Of a DNA stretch of 34,533 nt, positions 1-8,200 are shown one piece after another. The DNA is from JANRKT01 sp033763355. GTDB lineage: Bacteria > Bacteroidota > Bacteroidia > Chitinophagales > Chitinophagaceae. Below the pieces are notes generated by a model. It made no database searches, had not been told where the DNA came from, and saw only the letters and a list, made by a program, of their open reading frames with translations. How positions within the stretch are numbered: the stretch's first letter is position 1; the number at the start of each line of letters is the position of its first letter. The position numbers and the translations under genes were made by a program. The stretch covers positions 1 through 34,533 of the forward strand of contig JANRKT010000028.1 of the NCBI GenBank assembly GCA_033763355.1. The letters run 5' to 3'.

Positions 1-774
1 GGAATGACAGCAGCATTTCCGCCTTCATTGCAGGATGGCGGTTTTGGCAAACTCAGGGAAAGGCTGATGGAGACGAAGGTTCGTGCAGAAATGAAAAAAG
101 CAATGAACACAAATGCTGCCGACTGGGAAAATCTTTATTACGGTGCAGGTGGTGCGGAAAATGTTTTATTACTCTCTTTTAAACAGGACTCTTTAAAAAA
201 GTTTACCGGAAAAAGCCTTGCAGAAGTGGCGAAGCTGCGAAACAAAAGCCCTGAAGAAACCGCAATGGACCTGATAATACAGGACAGCACCCGTGTTGGT
301 GTGGCTTATTTTTTAATGAACGAAGAAAATGTAAAAAAGCAGGTAGCCATTCCATGGGTAAGTTTTGGCAGCGATGAAGGCTCTTATACCAATGAAGGCG
401 TATTTCTTAAATCAAATGCACATCCCCGTGCTTACGGCACATTTGCGAGGGTATTGGGAAAATACAGCCGTGACGAAAAAGTTATTTCTTTACAGGATGC
501 CATAAGCAAACTTTCCAAACTGCCTGCAACCAATCTTAAAATTAAAAAGCGAGGCGAATTAAAAGTTGGCAATTATGCCGACATCGTAATTTTTGATCCT
601 GCCTCAGTAAAAGACAATGCTACATTTGACAAGCCACATCAATATGCAAGCGGCATGATGCATGTTTTTGTAAACGGGGTGCAGGTATTAAAAGATGGGG
701 AACATACAGGTGCGAAACCGGGAAGGTTTGTAAAAGGGCCGGGGTACACACCCCCATCCCCTAAAGGGGAGTAA
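1..774 (+). CDS. N-acyl-D-amino-acid deacylase / D-aminoacylase-like amidohydrolase, 3' part
   Basis: The frame is open from the first base of the window, so the 5' part of the gene is missing. The first ATG (position 4) is probably internal: the Gly-Met-Thr-Ala-Ala-Phe-Pro-Pro stretch resembles the segment after the YTAG-type motif in D-aminoacylases. About 257 C-terminal residues are present. They include a GSDEGSY motif in the place of the metal/active-site Asp of amidohydrolases, a following HPRAYGTFARVLGKY block typical of this subfamily, and the closing beta-sandwich segment (GNYADIVIFDP). Known members hydrolyse N-acylated D-amino acids or related dipeptides using zinc. Substrate and localisation cannot be told from this fragment. 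The last residues (TPPSPKGE) and the stop lie inside a GC-rich hairpin repeat, so the tail is probably repeat-derived. The GNAT gene follows 46 bases later on the same strand. Confidence 0.8.
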   Translation, partial: GMTAAFPPSLQDGGFGKLRERLMETKVRAEMKKAMNTNAADWENLYYGAGGAENVLLLSFKQDSLKKFTGKSLAEVAKLRNKSPEETAMDLIIQDSTRVGVAYFLMNEENVKKQVAIPWVSFGSDEGSYTNEGVFLKSNAHPRAYGTFARVLGKYSRDEKVISLQDAISKLSKLPATNLKIKKRGELKVGNYADIVIFDPASVKDNATFDKPHQYASGMMHVFVNGVQVLKDGEHTGAKPGRFVKGPGYTPPSPKGE

Positions 775-778
775 AGGG
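749..778. repeat. GC-clamped hairpin repeat overlapping the deacylase stop codon
   Basis: A run of C, then CCCC-TAAA-GGGG (stem 758-761/766-769), then a G-rich tail. It supplies the last codons and the TAA stop of the deacylase. It resembles the element directly after tuf (18757-18786) when that one is read in reverse complement: both have C4-5, AT, C4-5, (T)AAA, GGGGA. Elements of this look are dispersed in many Bacteroidota genomes; their function is not known to me. Confidence 0.6.
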
Positions 779-820
779 TACTTGTTTGCAGGCTTAAACG
801 AGAAAAAGAACTGGTTAACG

Positions 821-1297
821 ATGGAAATAAAAATCAGAAGAGCAGTTAAAGAAGATTGTCCAAGATTAATGGAACTGATTCACGAGCTGGCGGTTTATGA
901 AAAAGCGCCGCAGGAAGTAACCGTTACATTGGAACATTTTACAGAAAGCGGTTTTGGTGAAAAGCCGGTATGGTGGGCATTTGTGGCCACCTCCCCCTCT
1001 CCTTCGGAGAGGGGGCCGGGGGGTGAGGTCCTTGGTTTTGCTTTGTATTATATACGTTATTCTACATGGAAAGGCCAGCGGATGTACCTTGAAGATATTA
1101 TTGTTACACAAGAAGCCCGTGGAAAAGGCATCGGTAAAATGCTGCTTGACCGTTTGATTGAAGAAGCCAAAGAAAAAAAATTCAGTGGCATGATGTGGCA
1201 GGTACTTGACTGGAATGAACCCGCAATTAATTTTTACAAAAAATACAAAGAAGTAAAGTTTGACCCCGAATGGATCAACTGCAGCATTAATTTTTAA
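821..1297 (+). CDS. GNAT-family N-acetyltransferase
   Basis: A 158-residue acetyltransferase of the GNAT fold, which moves an acetyl group from acetyl-CoA to an amine; the acceptor is unknown and may be a polyamine or other small amine. The ATG at 821 is preferred over a TTG at 782 because the family pattern begins with MEIKIRRAVKEDC. The acetyl-CoA pyrophosphate loop is visible as ARGKGIGK, preceded by the YLEDIIV strand. The C-terminal LDWNEPAINFYKKY helix and WINCS ending match spermidine/spermine acetyltransferase-like proteins. About 12 residues (roughly 57-68, TSPSPSERGPGG) are encoded by a perfect hairpin repeat inserted in frame between two beta strands. The stop codon overlaps the stop of the opposing response regulator in a shared TTAA (1294-1297). 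Confidence 0.85.
   Translation: MEIKIRRAVKEDCPRLMELIHELAVYEKAPQEVTVTLEHFTESGFGEKPVWWAFVATSPSPSERGPGGEVLGFALYYIRYSTWKGQRMYLEDIIVTQEARGKGIGKMLLDRLIEEAKEKKFSGMMWQVLDWNEPAINFYKKYKEVKFDPEWINCSINF
990..1030. repeat. Hairpin repeat inserted in frame inside the GNAT gene
   Basis: A perfect 10-bp inverted repeat, CCCCCTCTCC (993-1002) and GGAGAGGGGG (1006-1015) with loop TTC, followed by a CCGGGGGGTGAGG tail. It has the same architecture as hairpin elements commonly dispersed between genes in Bacteroidota. Here it lies within a coding frame without breaking it and encodes a Ser/Pro/Gly-rich loop. Confidence 0.75.
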
Positions 1298-1971
1298 CCC
1301 GCAGATGTGAACCATTTGTTTTTATGTGCCATTTGCAGCACCTGCGCCCTGCTTTGTATATGAAGCTTCTGGTAAATATTGGCAATATGCTTGCGTACGG
1401 TAAGCACACTGATGTCTAATGCAATTGCAATGCGTTTTGCATCCCATCCGTTTACCGTATATTGAAGAATTTCCTTTTCCCTTGATGTGATGACATCAGG
1501 GAGCTCATTAAGTTGCTCCCTTTCAGGACGGTTAGCATTACTCAATAACTTAAGGGTCTTTCTTGCAATGGCAGGGCTCATGGGTGAACCACCGTTTTCA
1601 AGAACATTAATTACCGCATCCCGCAATACAGAAGCAGGTTCGTGTTTTAATAAATAACCGGATGCACCGGCTTTGATGGCTTCAAATATTTTTTCATCAT
1701 CATCAAAAACAGTAAGTACAATAAAATGTACATCCGGGTACAGTGCCTTTGCAATAGAAATGGTTTGTATGCCATCCATCTCAGGCATTTCAAGGTCCAT
1801 AAAGATTACCTGCGGCATCTTCTGGGGCGGTAAACCTTTCAGGTGTTCCAGGCATTCATGGCCATTTTCTGCAGAAAAGATCAGCTTCAGGTTTTTGTAC
1901 AGGTTTATCTTTTGCAGAAAAGTATTCTGGTTCACTTTATTGTCTTCCGCCAATGCAATAGAAAAAGTCAT
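1294..1971 (-). CDS. NarL/FixJ-type response regulator (REC-LuxR HTH)
   Basis: A 225-residue DNA-binding response regulator. The receiver domain (about 1-120) has the acidic pair E9/D10, phospho-acceptor D59 in VIFMDLEMP, T87 and K109. The LuxR-type helix-turn-helix occupies about 157-222, with the ITSREKEILQ start and the ISVLTVRKHIANIYQKL recognition region. It lies 37 bases downstream of a sensor kinase on the same strand and is presumably phosphorylated by it. Target genes cannot be inferred. The gene converges on the GNAT gene, and the two stop codons overlap in a shared TTAA with no room for a terminator between them. Confidence 0.9.
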   Translation of the reverse strand: MTFSIALAEDNKVNQNTFLQKINLYKNLKLIFSAENGHECLEHLKGLPPQKMPQVIFMDLEMPEMDGIQTISIAKALYPDVHFIVLTVFDDDEKIFEAIKAGASGYLLKHEPASVLRDAVINVLENGGSPMSPAIARKTLKLLSNANRPEREQLNELPDVITSREKEILQYTVNGWDAKRIAIALDISVLTVRKHIANIYQKLHIQSRAQVLQMAHKNKWFTSAG

Positions 1972-2008
1972 AATTCAAATTAACTACTGATGCTGCAAAT
2001 AAAAATAA

Positions 2009-3943
2009 TCAATTTATAGTAGCCGGGCTTATGGCTACACTGGTTCCTCCTGCTTCGTTCCTGAGCCATTCAATTTCCCACCCTGCATCATGTGCCCGGG
2101 ATTTCATATTACCGATGCCGTTTCCGCCTGTTTTACCGGTATTGCTTTGTGCAATGCCTTTACCATCGTCTTTTATACTGATTTTCCATTGCCCGGCACT
2201 CTCTATAAGTACCGAAACATTCGTGCAACCGCTGTGCTTTAGTGCATTGTTTATTGCCTCCTGCATAATGCGGAAAAGATGAAATGCCTGGGATGGAGGC
2301 AACAGGAAATCCGTTTCAATCTCTTCAGTAACATCAATTGAAATATGGGGATAGCCCGGCTGCATCCGCTGGATAAAAATTTTAAGCCTGTCGCTGATAG
2401 CAGTAAGCGACAATGCATCTTTCTTTAATGCCCAGATGGTATCGCTTAACTGTGATACGATGGCCTGCGAATTATTCCTCAGTTCCTGTAAAGAAAAAAT
2501 GCTTTCATTACCTGATTGCAGGCTGATGTGGTCCACATTGGCAGCTATGGAAGCGGCATAAGCCCCAAGGTTATCATGCAGGTCGGCCGCTATTCTCCTG
2601 CGTTCTTTTTCTTCAGCCTCAGCTATCGCTTTTTCCGTCTCTCTTTTTTCTTCTGCAAGGGCCAATTCCATTTTCATCCGCTGCTTTCTTTTATAGTTCC
2701 TGAAAATAAGCCAGGCAATAAGCAGCGCCAGTGCAAGCAGCATCATTGATCCGTAAAAGAGATAATCTTTTTTTGTAAGCTCCAGTTGCTGCCTGATGAT
2801 TACATTCTCCTTTTTCTGCAGGTCATATTTACCTTGTATATCGGCAAGGGCCTGCGCCGTATTTGCAGCGTACAATGAATCCTTTAATACCAAAAGTTTT
2901 TCCATTGTTTCGCTGTGCATTATAAAGTTGCCTCCAACTTTATAATTTTCTGCCAATGCATTCATCAGCACCGGGAGTTTTGATGCAATATTGAATTTCT
3001 TTGCAATTTCAATCCCCTCCAGGCTCACTGCAATTCCTTTTTCCGGCTGGCCATTTTCTGCATAATAAGTTGCCAGCTGAAACATATCCGAAACAATGTA
3101 AAACGGATCGCCTTTCTTTTTTCTCAGCTCAAGCGCTTCTGTTAAAACCGCTTCAACCTGTGTCTTTCTTCCGGTATGCAGGTAAATATCAGCTTTGATG
3201 TTAAGTGCATTGGCAAGCGATTCCACATTTTGCTCAGCACGGTTAAGTTCAATTGCTCTGTTAACACATACCTCGGCAGAATCATACAGCTTCAGGCTGT
3301 TGTACGCAGAAGCCATATTACCATAAATCCGGCCGAAATGTTTTGTGTACTGAATATTATCAGTAACATGTACTGCTTTCCTGAACCAGTTAATGGCTTC
3401 CTTATCAAGGTCAAGTTCCATATAGGCCCACCCTATACCGTTCATCAGCTTTGCCATGGAAAAAGTATCCCTGCTTTGTTCGGCCATCAGCAATATCCTG
3501 CTGTATTCCGCAATGGCATCCTTATGCCTGTTGCTCCTTATTAACGTATTTGTTTTGAGATAAGAAAAATTAAGGAATAGTTTATTGCTGTATTCTTTAT
3601 CCTTCATCTTCAGGAATTCACTGTCAATTATCATGAGCGCCGAATCATAACTGGCCTTGCTGTTATAATAAACACCCCTGTAGTAAGAAATCCATCCCTT
3701 TATACTATCCTTATTATTATGCCTTGGCAGCAGCTTTTCTGCAGCGTTAATATAATTATATAAGGTGTCTGCCGGAACCTGTTCAAACTGCCTGCATACT
3801 TCAAGTATAGCTTCCAGTTTTTTTGATGCGTTGGACGCAACAGCAATTAACTTTTTTAAACTGTCAACATAAGGGGTCTGGCTGTTTACGCTAACTGAGA
3901 TAAACAGAAAAAAGAAGGCAGTACAAATGAAGCGAAATATCAT
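2009..3943 (-). CDS. TPR-containing sensor histidine kinase (HisKA_3 type)
   Basis: A 644-residue membrane sensor kinase. A signal peptide-like N-terminus (about 1-22, ending VNSQ) is followed by a TPR-rich region of about 350 residues, probably periplasmic. Next come one transmembrane helix (about 394-414), a charged coiled linker, and the dimerisation/phosphorylation domain with H456 in RRRIAADLHDNLGAY. The C-terminal ATPase domain shows the N box QEAINNALKHSG (561-572), the G1 box DDGKGI (592-597) and the G2 box GGNGIGN (606-612). This design (export signal, TPRs, one membrane pass, NarL-type kinase) is common in Bacteroidota. The TPRs probably sense a protein or peptide ligand, but that is inference. 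It forms an operon with the following NarL-type regulator. The 146 bases upstream contain the rpoB terminator. Confidence 0.9.
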   Translation of the reverse strand: MIFRFICTAFFFLFISVSVNSQTPYVDSLKKLIAVASNASKKLEAILEVCRQFEQVPADTLYNYINAAEKLLPRHNNKDSIKGWISYYRGVYYNSKASYDSALMIIDSEFLKMKDKEYSNKLFLNFSYLKTNTLIRSNRHKDAIAEYSRILLMAEQSRDTFSMAKLMNGIGWAYMELDLDKEAINWFRKAVHVTDNIQYTKHFGRIYGNMASAYNSLKLYDSAEVCVNRAIELNRAEQNVESLANALNIKADIYLHTGRKTQVEAVLTEALELRKKKGDPFYIVSDMFQLATYYAENGQPEKGIAVSLEGIEIAKKFNIASKLPVLMNALAENYKVGGNFIMHSETMEKLLVLKDSLYAANTAQALADIQGKYDLQKKENVIIRQQLELTKKDYLFYGSMMLLALALLIAWLIFRNYKRKQRMKMELALAEEKRETEKAIAEAEEKERRRIAADLHDNLGAYAASIAANVDHISLQSGNESIFSLQELRNNSQAIVSQLSDTIWALKKDALSLTAISDRLKIFIQRMQPGYPHISIDVTEEIETDFLLPPSQAFHLFRIMQEAINNALKHSGCTNVSVLIESAGQWKISIKDDGKGIAQSNTGKTGGNGIGNMKSRAHDAGWEIEWLRNEAGGTSVAISPATIN

Positions 3944-4035
3944 CTAAACAGCAATCCGCATTATTTGAATAAATCTACAGCAAATTCCATATCGGAGCAA
4001 CAACTGTTAACAGCAACTTAACGTGCAGTACCAAT

Positions 4036-4067
4036 AAAAAAGCCACTCCGTTTGAATGAGTGGCTTT
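4036..4067 (-). terminator. Rho-independent terminator after rpoB
   Basis: A perfect 10-bp stem, AAAGCCACTC (4039-4048) and GAGTGGCTTT (4058-4067), with a 9-base loop. On the minus strand it is followed by a T run (4036-4041). It lies 23 bases beyond the rpoB stop, where rpoC would normally begin. Confidence 0.85.
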
Positions 4068-4089
4068 AAAAATTTATCAGCAAATAAAA

Positions 4090-7000
4090 TTACTGTTCAA
4101 AATTCAGGTCAAGGCCCAGGCCCCTCAGCTCATGCACCAATACATTGAAGGATTCGGGTATTCCGGCCCTTGGTATATTGTCGCCCTTCACAATTGATTC
4201 ATACGTCTTGGCACGTCCGATGATATCATCTGACTTAAGCGTAAGCAACTCCTGGAGGATATTGGAAGCACCGTAAGCTTCTAATGCCCACACTTCCATC
4301 TCACCAAAACGCTGACCGCCGAACTGTGCTTTACCACCGAGCGGTTGCTGGGTAATCAAGCTGTACGGTCCGATAGAACGGGCATGCATCTTGTCATCAA
4401 CCATGTGGTGCAGCTTCATCATATAAATAATACCAACAGTTGCTTTCTGGTGGAAGCGGTCACCGGTTTCACCATCGTATAAATAGGTGTGGCCATAACT
4501 TGGCAAATCCGCTTTACCTATGAGCTCTGTAATTTCATTTACCGTGGCTCCGTCAAAGATCGGCGTTGCAAAACGCACACCTAATTTTTCACCGGCCCAT
4601 CCCAATACGGTTTCATAAATCTGCCCCAGGTTCATACGGCTTGGTACACCCAATGGATTCAGTACAATATCAACCGGCGTTCCGTCTTCAAGGAAAGGCA
4701 TATCTTCTGCACGTACAATTTTTGCAACAATGCCTTTGTTACCGTGACGGCCCGCCATCTTATCACCAACTTTGAGTTTGCGCTTAACAGCGAGGTAAAC
4801 CTTTGCAAGTTTCAATACACCTGCAGGTAATTCATCGCCTATTGATATATTGAATTTCTCCCTCTTGTACCTTCCCAGCTCTTCATTGTACTTGATATTG
4901 TAGTTATGCAGAAGTACGTTGATCTGGTCATCTGTTTTGGCGTCGCCGCTCCAGCCAAGGGGATTTACATTCTGGTAGTCTATCCCTGCAAGGTTCTTTG
5001 GATTGAATTTGGCGCCTTTGCCTATCAATACTTCTCCAAAGTTATTTGAAACCCCTGCAGAAGATTTCTCTTTCAGCAGCACCTGCAGTTTACCAACAAG
5101 TGTATCCAGCAGATCTTTTTCATTTTGTTCGTGGATTTTTTCCAGCTTTTCTATAGCCGCTTTTTCACGAACCTTTGCATTCTTATCTTTCTTTGCACGC
5201 TGGAATAATTTTTTACCAATCACCACACCTTCGGTACCGCTTGGCGCTTTTAGCGAGGCATCTTTTGCATCGCCTGCCTTATCGCCAAAGATGGCACGAA
5301 GTAATTTTTCCTCCGGTGTAGGATCACTTTCACCTTTGGGTGTAATTTTACCGATAAGAATATCTCCTTCTTTTACCTGTGCCCCGATACGGATGATACC
5401 ATTCTGGTCAAGGTCTTTTGTCGCTTCTTCAGATACGTTGGGGATATCAGGCGTAAGTTCTTCTTCACCAAGTTTCGTATCACGAACCTCTAATTCAAAT
5501 TCAGATATATGAACTGAAGTGAAGAGGTCCTGGCGTGCAACCTTCTCATTAATTACAATGGCATCTTCAAAGTTGTAACCCTTCCATGGCATGAACGCTA
5601 CTTTAAGGTTACGGCCCAATGCCAGTTCACCATCTTTTACAGCATAACCTTCGGTAAGGAAATCGCCTTCTTTTACATGTTGCCCTTTAAGCACAGCAGG
5701 TTTAAGAGAGATACATGTTTCCTGGTTGGTTTTAATAAACTTGGTGAGTTTATATACTTTCAGGTCATCTTCAAAACTTACAAGGCGCTGCATTTCATTT
5801 CTGTCGTAGCGCACATGTATTTCATTCGCATCCACATATTCTACCACACCCTCTCCTTCAGAATGAATCTGTATCCTTGCATCCCTTGCTGCTTTTCCTT
5901 CAAGACCGGTACCCACAATAGGCGCCTCGGGAAGAATGAGCGGCACTGCCTGGCGCTGCATATTCGATCCCATCAATGCACGATTGGCGTCATCATGCTC
6001 AAGGAACGGAATCAGTGAAGCGCTTAAACCAACAATCTGGTTAGGGGCCACATCCATAAACTCCACTTCATTGGGGTCAAGGATGGGGAAGTCACCCGTC
6101 TGACGGGCTTTTATTTTTTCTTCAACAAATTCTCCTTTTTCATTTAAAGGAATATTTGCCTGTGCAATTTTGGCGGTATCTTCTTCTTCTGCGCTCAGGT
6201 AAGAGAGCTTTTTCATATCCACCTTACCATTATCAACCTTGCGATAAGGTGTTTCAATGAAACCCATTTCGTTGATTTTGGCATGAACGCAAAGTGTAGA
6301 GATCAAACCAATGTTTGGTCCTTCAGGGGTTTCTATGGTACACAAACGGCCATAGTGTGAATAGTGAACGTCACGAACCTCAAAGCCTGCCCTTTCACGG
6401 CTCAAACCACCGGGGCCAAGCGCTGAGATACGGCGCTTATGTGTAATCTCTGAAAGCGGATTGGTCTGATCAAGAAACTGCGATAACTGTGATGTACCAA
6501 AGAAAGAGTTGATAACAGAAGAAAGTGTTCTTGCATTGATCAGGTCAACCGGGGTGAACACCTCATTGTCACGAACGTTCATTCTTTCACGGATGGTACG
6601 TGCCATCCGTGCAAGGCCCACGCCAAACTGAGCATACAATTGTTCACCAACCGTACGTACACGGCGGTTGCTCAGGTGATCAATATCATCAATCTCCGCC
6701 TTACCGTTGGTTAAGCGTACAAGGTATTTGATGATTTCTATAATATCTTCTTTGGTTAATGTTTTCTGGTCAAGCGGTGAATCCAGGTTAAGTTTGCGGT
6801 TGATTTTATAACGGCCTACTTCTCCCAGGTCATAACGTTTATCGCTGAAGAACAATTTATCAATGATACCACGTGCTGTTTCATTGTCCGGTGCATCGGC
6901 GCCGCGTAACTGGCGGTAGATGTGCTGTACTGCTTCCAGTTCTGAGTTTGCGGTATCTTTATTCAGCGTGTTATAAATGATAGCATAATCGCCGCTTACT

Positions 7001-7902
7001 TCTTCTTTCTGGATAAACACACTCTTCACTTCCATTTCAACAATCATATCAATAGCTTCCTGGTCAAGAACAGTGTCTCTTTCCAATACCACCTCATTCC
7101 TTTCAATTGAAACCACCTCGCCTGAATCTTCATCCACAAAATCTTCCACCCATGTTCTCAGCACACGTGCAGCAAGGCGTTTTCCAAGATATTTTGATAA
7201 CGCTTTTTTATCAGACTTTACTTCGTCGGCCATTCCAAACAGTTCAAGAATGTCTTTATCTGTTTCGTAACCAATAGAACGGAGTAATGTAGTTACAGGA
7301 AATTTTTTCTTCCGGTCAATATAAGCATACATCACATTGTTGATATCTGTTGCAAACTCCATCCATGCCCCTTTGAAAGGAATAACCCTTGCAGAATAAA
7401 TTTTGGTTCCGTTGGGGTGAATGGACTGACCGAAGAATACACCGGGTGAACGGTGCAGCTGAGATACCACTACACGCTCTGCACCATTGATCACAAATGT
7501 GCCCCGTGGAGTCATATAAGGAATGTTGCCGAGGAATACATCCTGAACTATGGTCTGGAAGTCCACGTGTTCCTCATCGTTACAGCTCAGGCGGAGTTTT
7601 GCTTTTAGCGGAACGGCGTACGTTAAACCACGCTCCATACATTCTTCAATGGTATAGCGGGGCGGATCAATAAAATAATCCAGGAACTCCAGCACAAAGA
7701 TGTTGCGGGTATCAGTGATGGGAAAGTTTTCCTTGAAAACCTTGAACAATCCTTCATTGTTTCTTTTGTCAGGAGTTGTTTCCAGCTGAAAAAAGTCTTT
7801 GAAAGACTGAATCTGGATTTCGAGCAGATCAGGTGTAGCTGCAAGGTGTTTTACTTTTCCGAAATTCTGCCTGTTTTGGAGAGCCACTTTTGTTGAAGAC
7901 AT
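4090..7902 (-). CDS. rpoB: DNA-directed RNA polymerase subunit beta
   Basis: The 1270-residue beta subunit of RNA polymerase, about the length usual in Bacteroidota. Clear signatures include the rifampicin-binding cluster at about 468-505, the downstream ETPEGPNIGLI block, the catalytic-region GDKMAGRHGNKG motif and the C-terminal MEVWALEAYGA segment. The rifampicin contact residues equal to E. coli D516, H526, R529 and S531 are present here as D478, H488, R491 and S493, so no common resistance substitution is seen. Context is unusual: rpoB is separated from rplL by more than 5 kb of other genes, has its own promoter-like sequence at 8045-8074, and ends at a strong terminator with no rpoC after it. 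Transcription therefore looks monocistronic. Confidence 0.99.
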   Translation of the reverse strand: MSSTKVALQNRQNFGKVKHLAATPDLLEIQIQSFKDFFQLETTPDKRNNEGLFKVFKENFPITDTRNIFVLEFLDYFIDPPRYTIEECMERGLTYAVPLKAKLRLSCNDEEHVDFQTIVQDVFLGNIPYMTPRGTFVINGAERVVVSQLHRSPGVFFGQSIHPNGTKIYSARVIPFKGAWMEFATDINNVMYAYIDRKKKFPVTTLLRSIGYETDKDILELFGMADEVKSDKKALSKYLGKRLAARVLRTWVEDFVDEDSGEVVSIERNEVVLERDTVLDQEAIDMIVEMEVKSVFIQKEEVSGDYAIIYNTLNKDTANSELEAVQHIYRQLRGADAPDNETARGIIDKLFFSDKRYDLGEVGRYKINRKLNLDSPLDQKTLTKEDIIEIIKYLVRLTNGKAEIDDIDHLSNRRVRTVGEQLYAQFGVGLARMARTIRERMNVRDNEVFTPVDLINARTLSSVINSFFGTSQLSQFLDQTNPLSEITHKRRISALGPGGLSRERAGFEVRDVHYSHYGRLCTIETPEGPNIGLISTLCVHAKINEMGFIETPYRKVDNGKVDMKKLSYLSAEEEDTAKIAQANIPLNEKGEFVEEKIKARQTGDFPILDPNEVEFMDVAPNQIVGLSASLIPFLEHDDANRALMGSNMQRQAVPLILPEAPIVGTGLEGKAARDARIQIHSEGEGVVEYVDANEIHVRYDRNEMQRLVSFEDDLKVYKLTKFIKTNQETCISLKPAVLKGQHVKEGDFLTEGYAVKDGELALGRNLKVAFMPWKGYNFEDAIVINEKVARQDLFTSVHISEFELEVRDTKLGEEELTPDIPNVSEEATKDLDQNGIIRIGAQVKEGDILIGKITPKGESDPTPEEKLLRAIFGDKAGDAKDASLKAPSGTEGVVIGKKLFQRAKKDKNAKVREKAAIEKLEKIHEQNEKDLLDTLVGKLQVLLKEKSSAGVSNNFGEVLIGKGAKFNPKNLAGIDYQNVNPLGWSGDAKTDDQINVLLHNYNIKYNEELGRYKREKFNISIGDELPAGVLKLAKVYLAVKRKLKVGDKMAGRHGNKGIVAKIVRAEDMPFLEDGTPVDIVLNPLGVPSRMNLGQIYETVLGWAGEKLGVRFATPIFDGATVNEITELIGKADLPSYGHTYLYDGETGDRFHQKATVGIIYMMKLHHMVDDKMHARSIGPYSLITQQPLGGKAQFGGQRFGEMEVWALEAYGASNILQELLTLKSDDIIGRAKTYESIVKGDNIPRAGIPESFNVLVHELRGLGLDLNFEQ

Positions 7903-8044
7903 ACTGTAAAAAGCGCTTTTAAAGGTTTAACTGATGTACAATACAATCCCGGCCATATTATCAGAAATAATACAACCTATTATTTTTCAATAACTTATGA
8001 GTGTACTGGAACGTCAAAATTATTAGGCCTAAATTAAAGGAACG

Positions 8045-8074
8045 CAAAGGTAAGGATTACGGCTCAAAATCCAA
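8045..8074 (-). promoter_or_regulatory. Bacteroidota-type promoter for rpoB
   Basis: On the minus strand the sequence reads TTG (8072-8074), 19 bases, then TACCTTTG (8045-8052). This matches the phylum's primary-sigma consensus TTG-N19-TAnnTTTG exactly. It would give a leader of roughly 130-140 bases before the rpoB ATG and lies downstream of the terminator of the preceding TPR gene. Confidence 0.8.
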
Positions 8075-8121
8075 TAAAAGTTTGCACACAGCTTTATTAT
8101 CTAATACCAACCCGTGAAATG

Positions 8122-8144
8122 AAAAAGCCGGGAAGAATCCCGGC
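8122..8144 (-). terminator. Rho-independent terminator after the TPR gene
   Basis: A perfect 7-bp stem, GCCGGGA (8127-8133) and TCCCGGC (8138-8144), with a 4-base loop, followed on the minus strand by five T (8122-8126). It separates the stress-protein/TPR unit from rpoB. Confidence 0.85.
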
Positions 8145-8200
8145 CAGATGAAAATGAAAAGCCACAAAACACCCAATTTAGCTAAAGGCAGTTTGACTGC

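Noticed and set aside
6400..6500. Possible rifampicin-resistance change in rpoB
   Set aside because: The residues equal to E. coli D516, H526, R529 and S531 are all wild type (D478, H488, R491, S493).
7073..7270. Plus-strand ORFs within rpoB, including 5003-5512 and 5677-6018
   Set aside because: Antisense shadows of rpoB, whose protein is conserved along its whole length.
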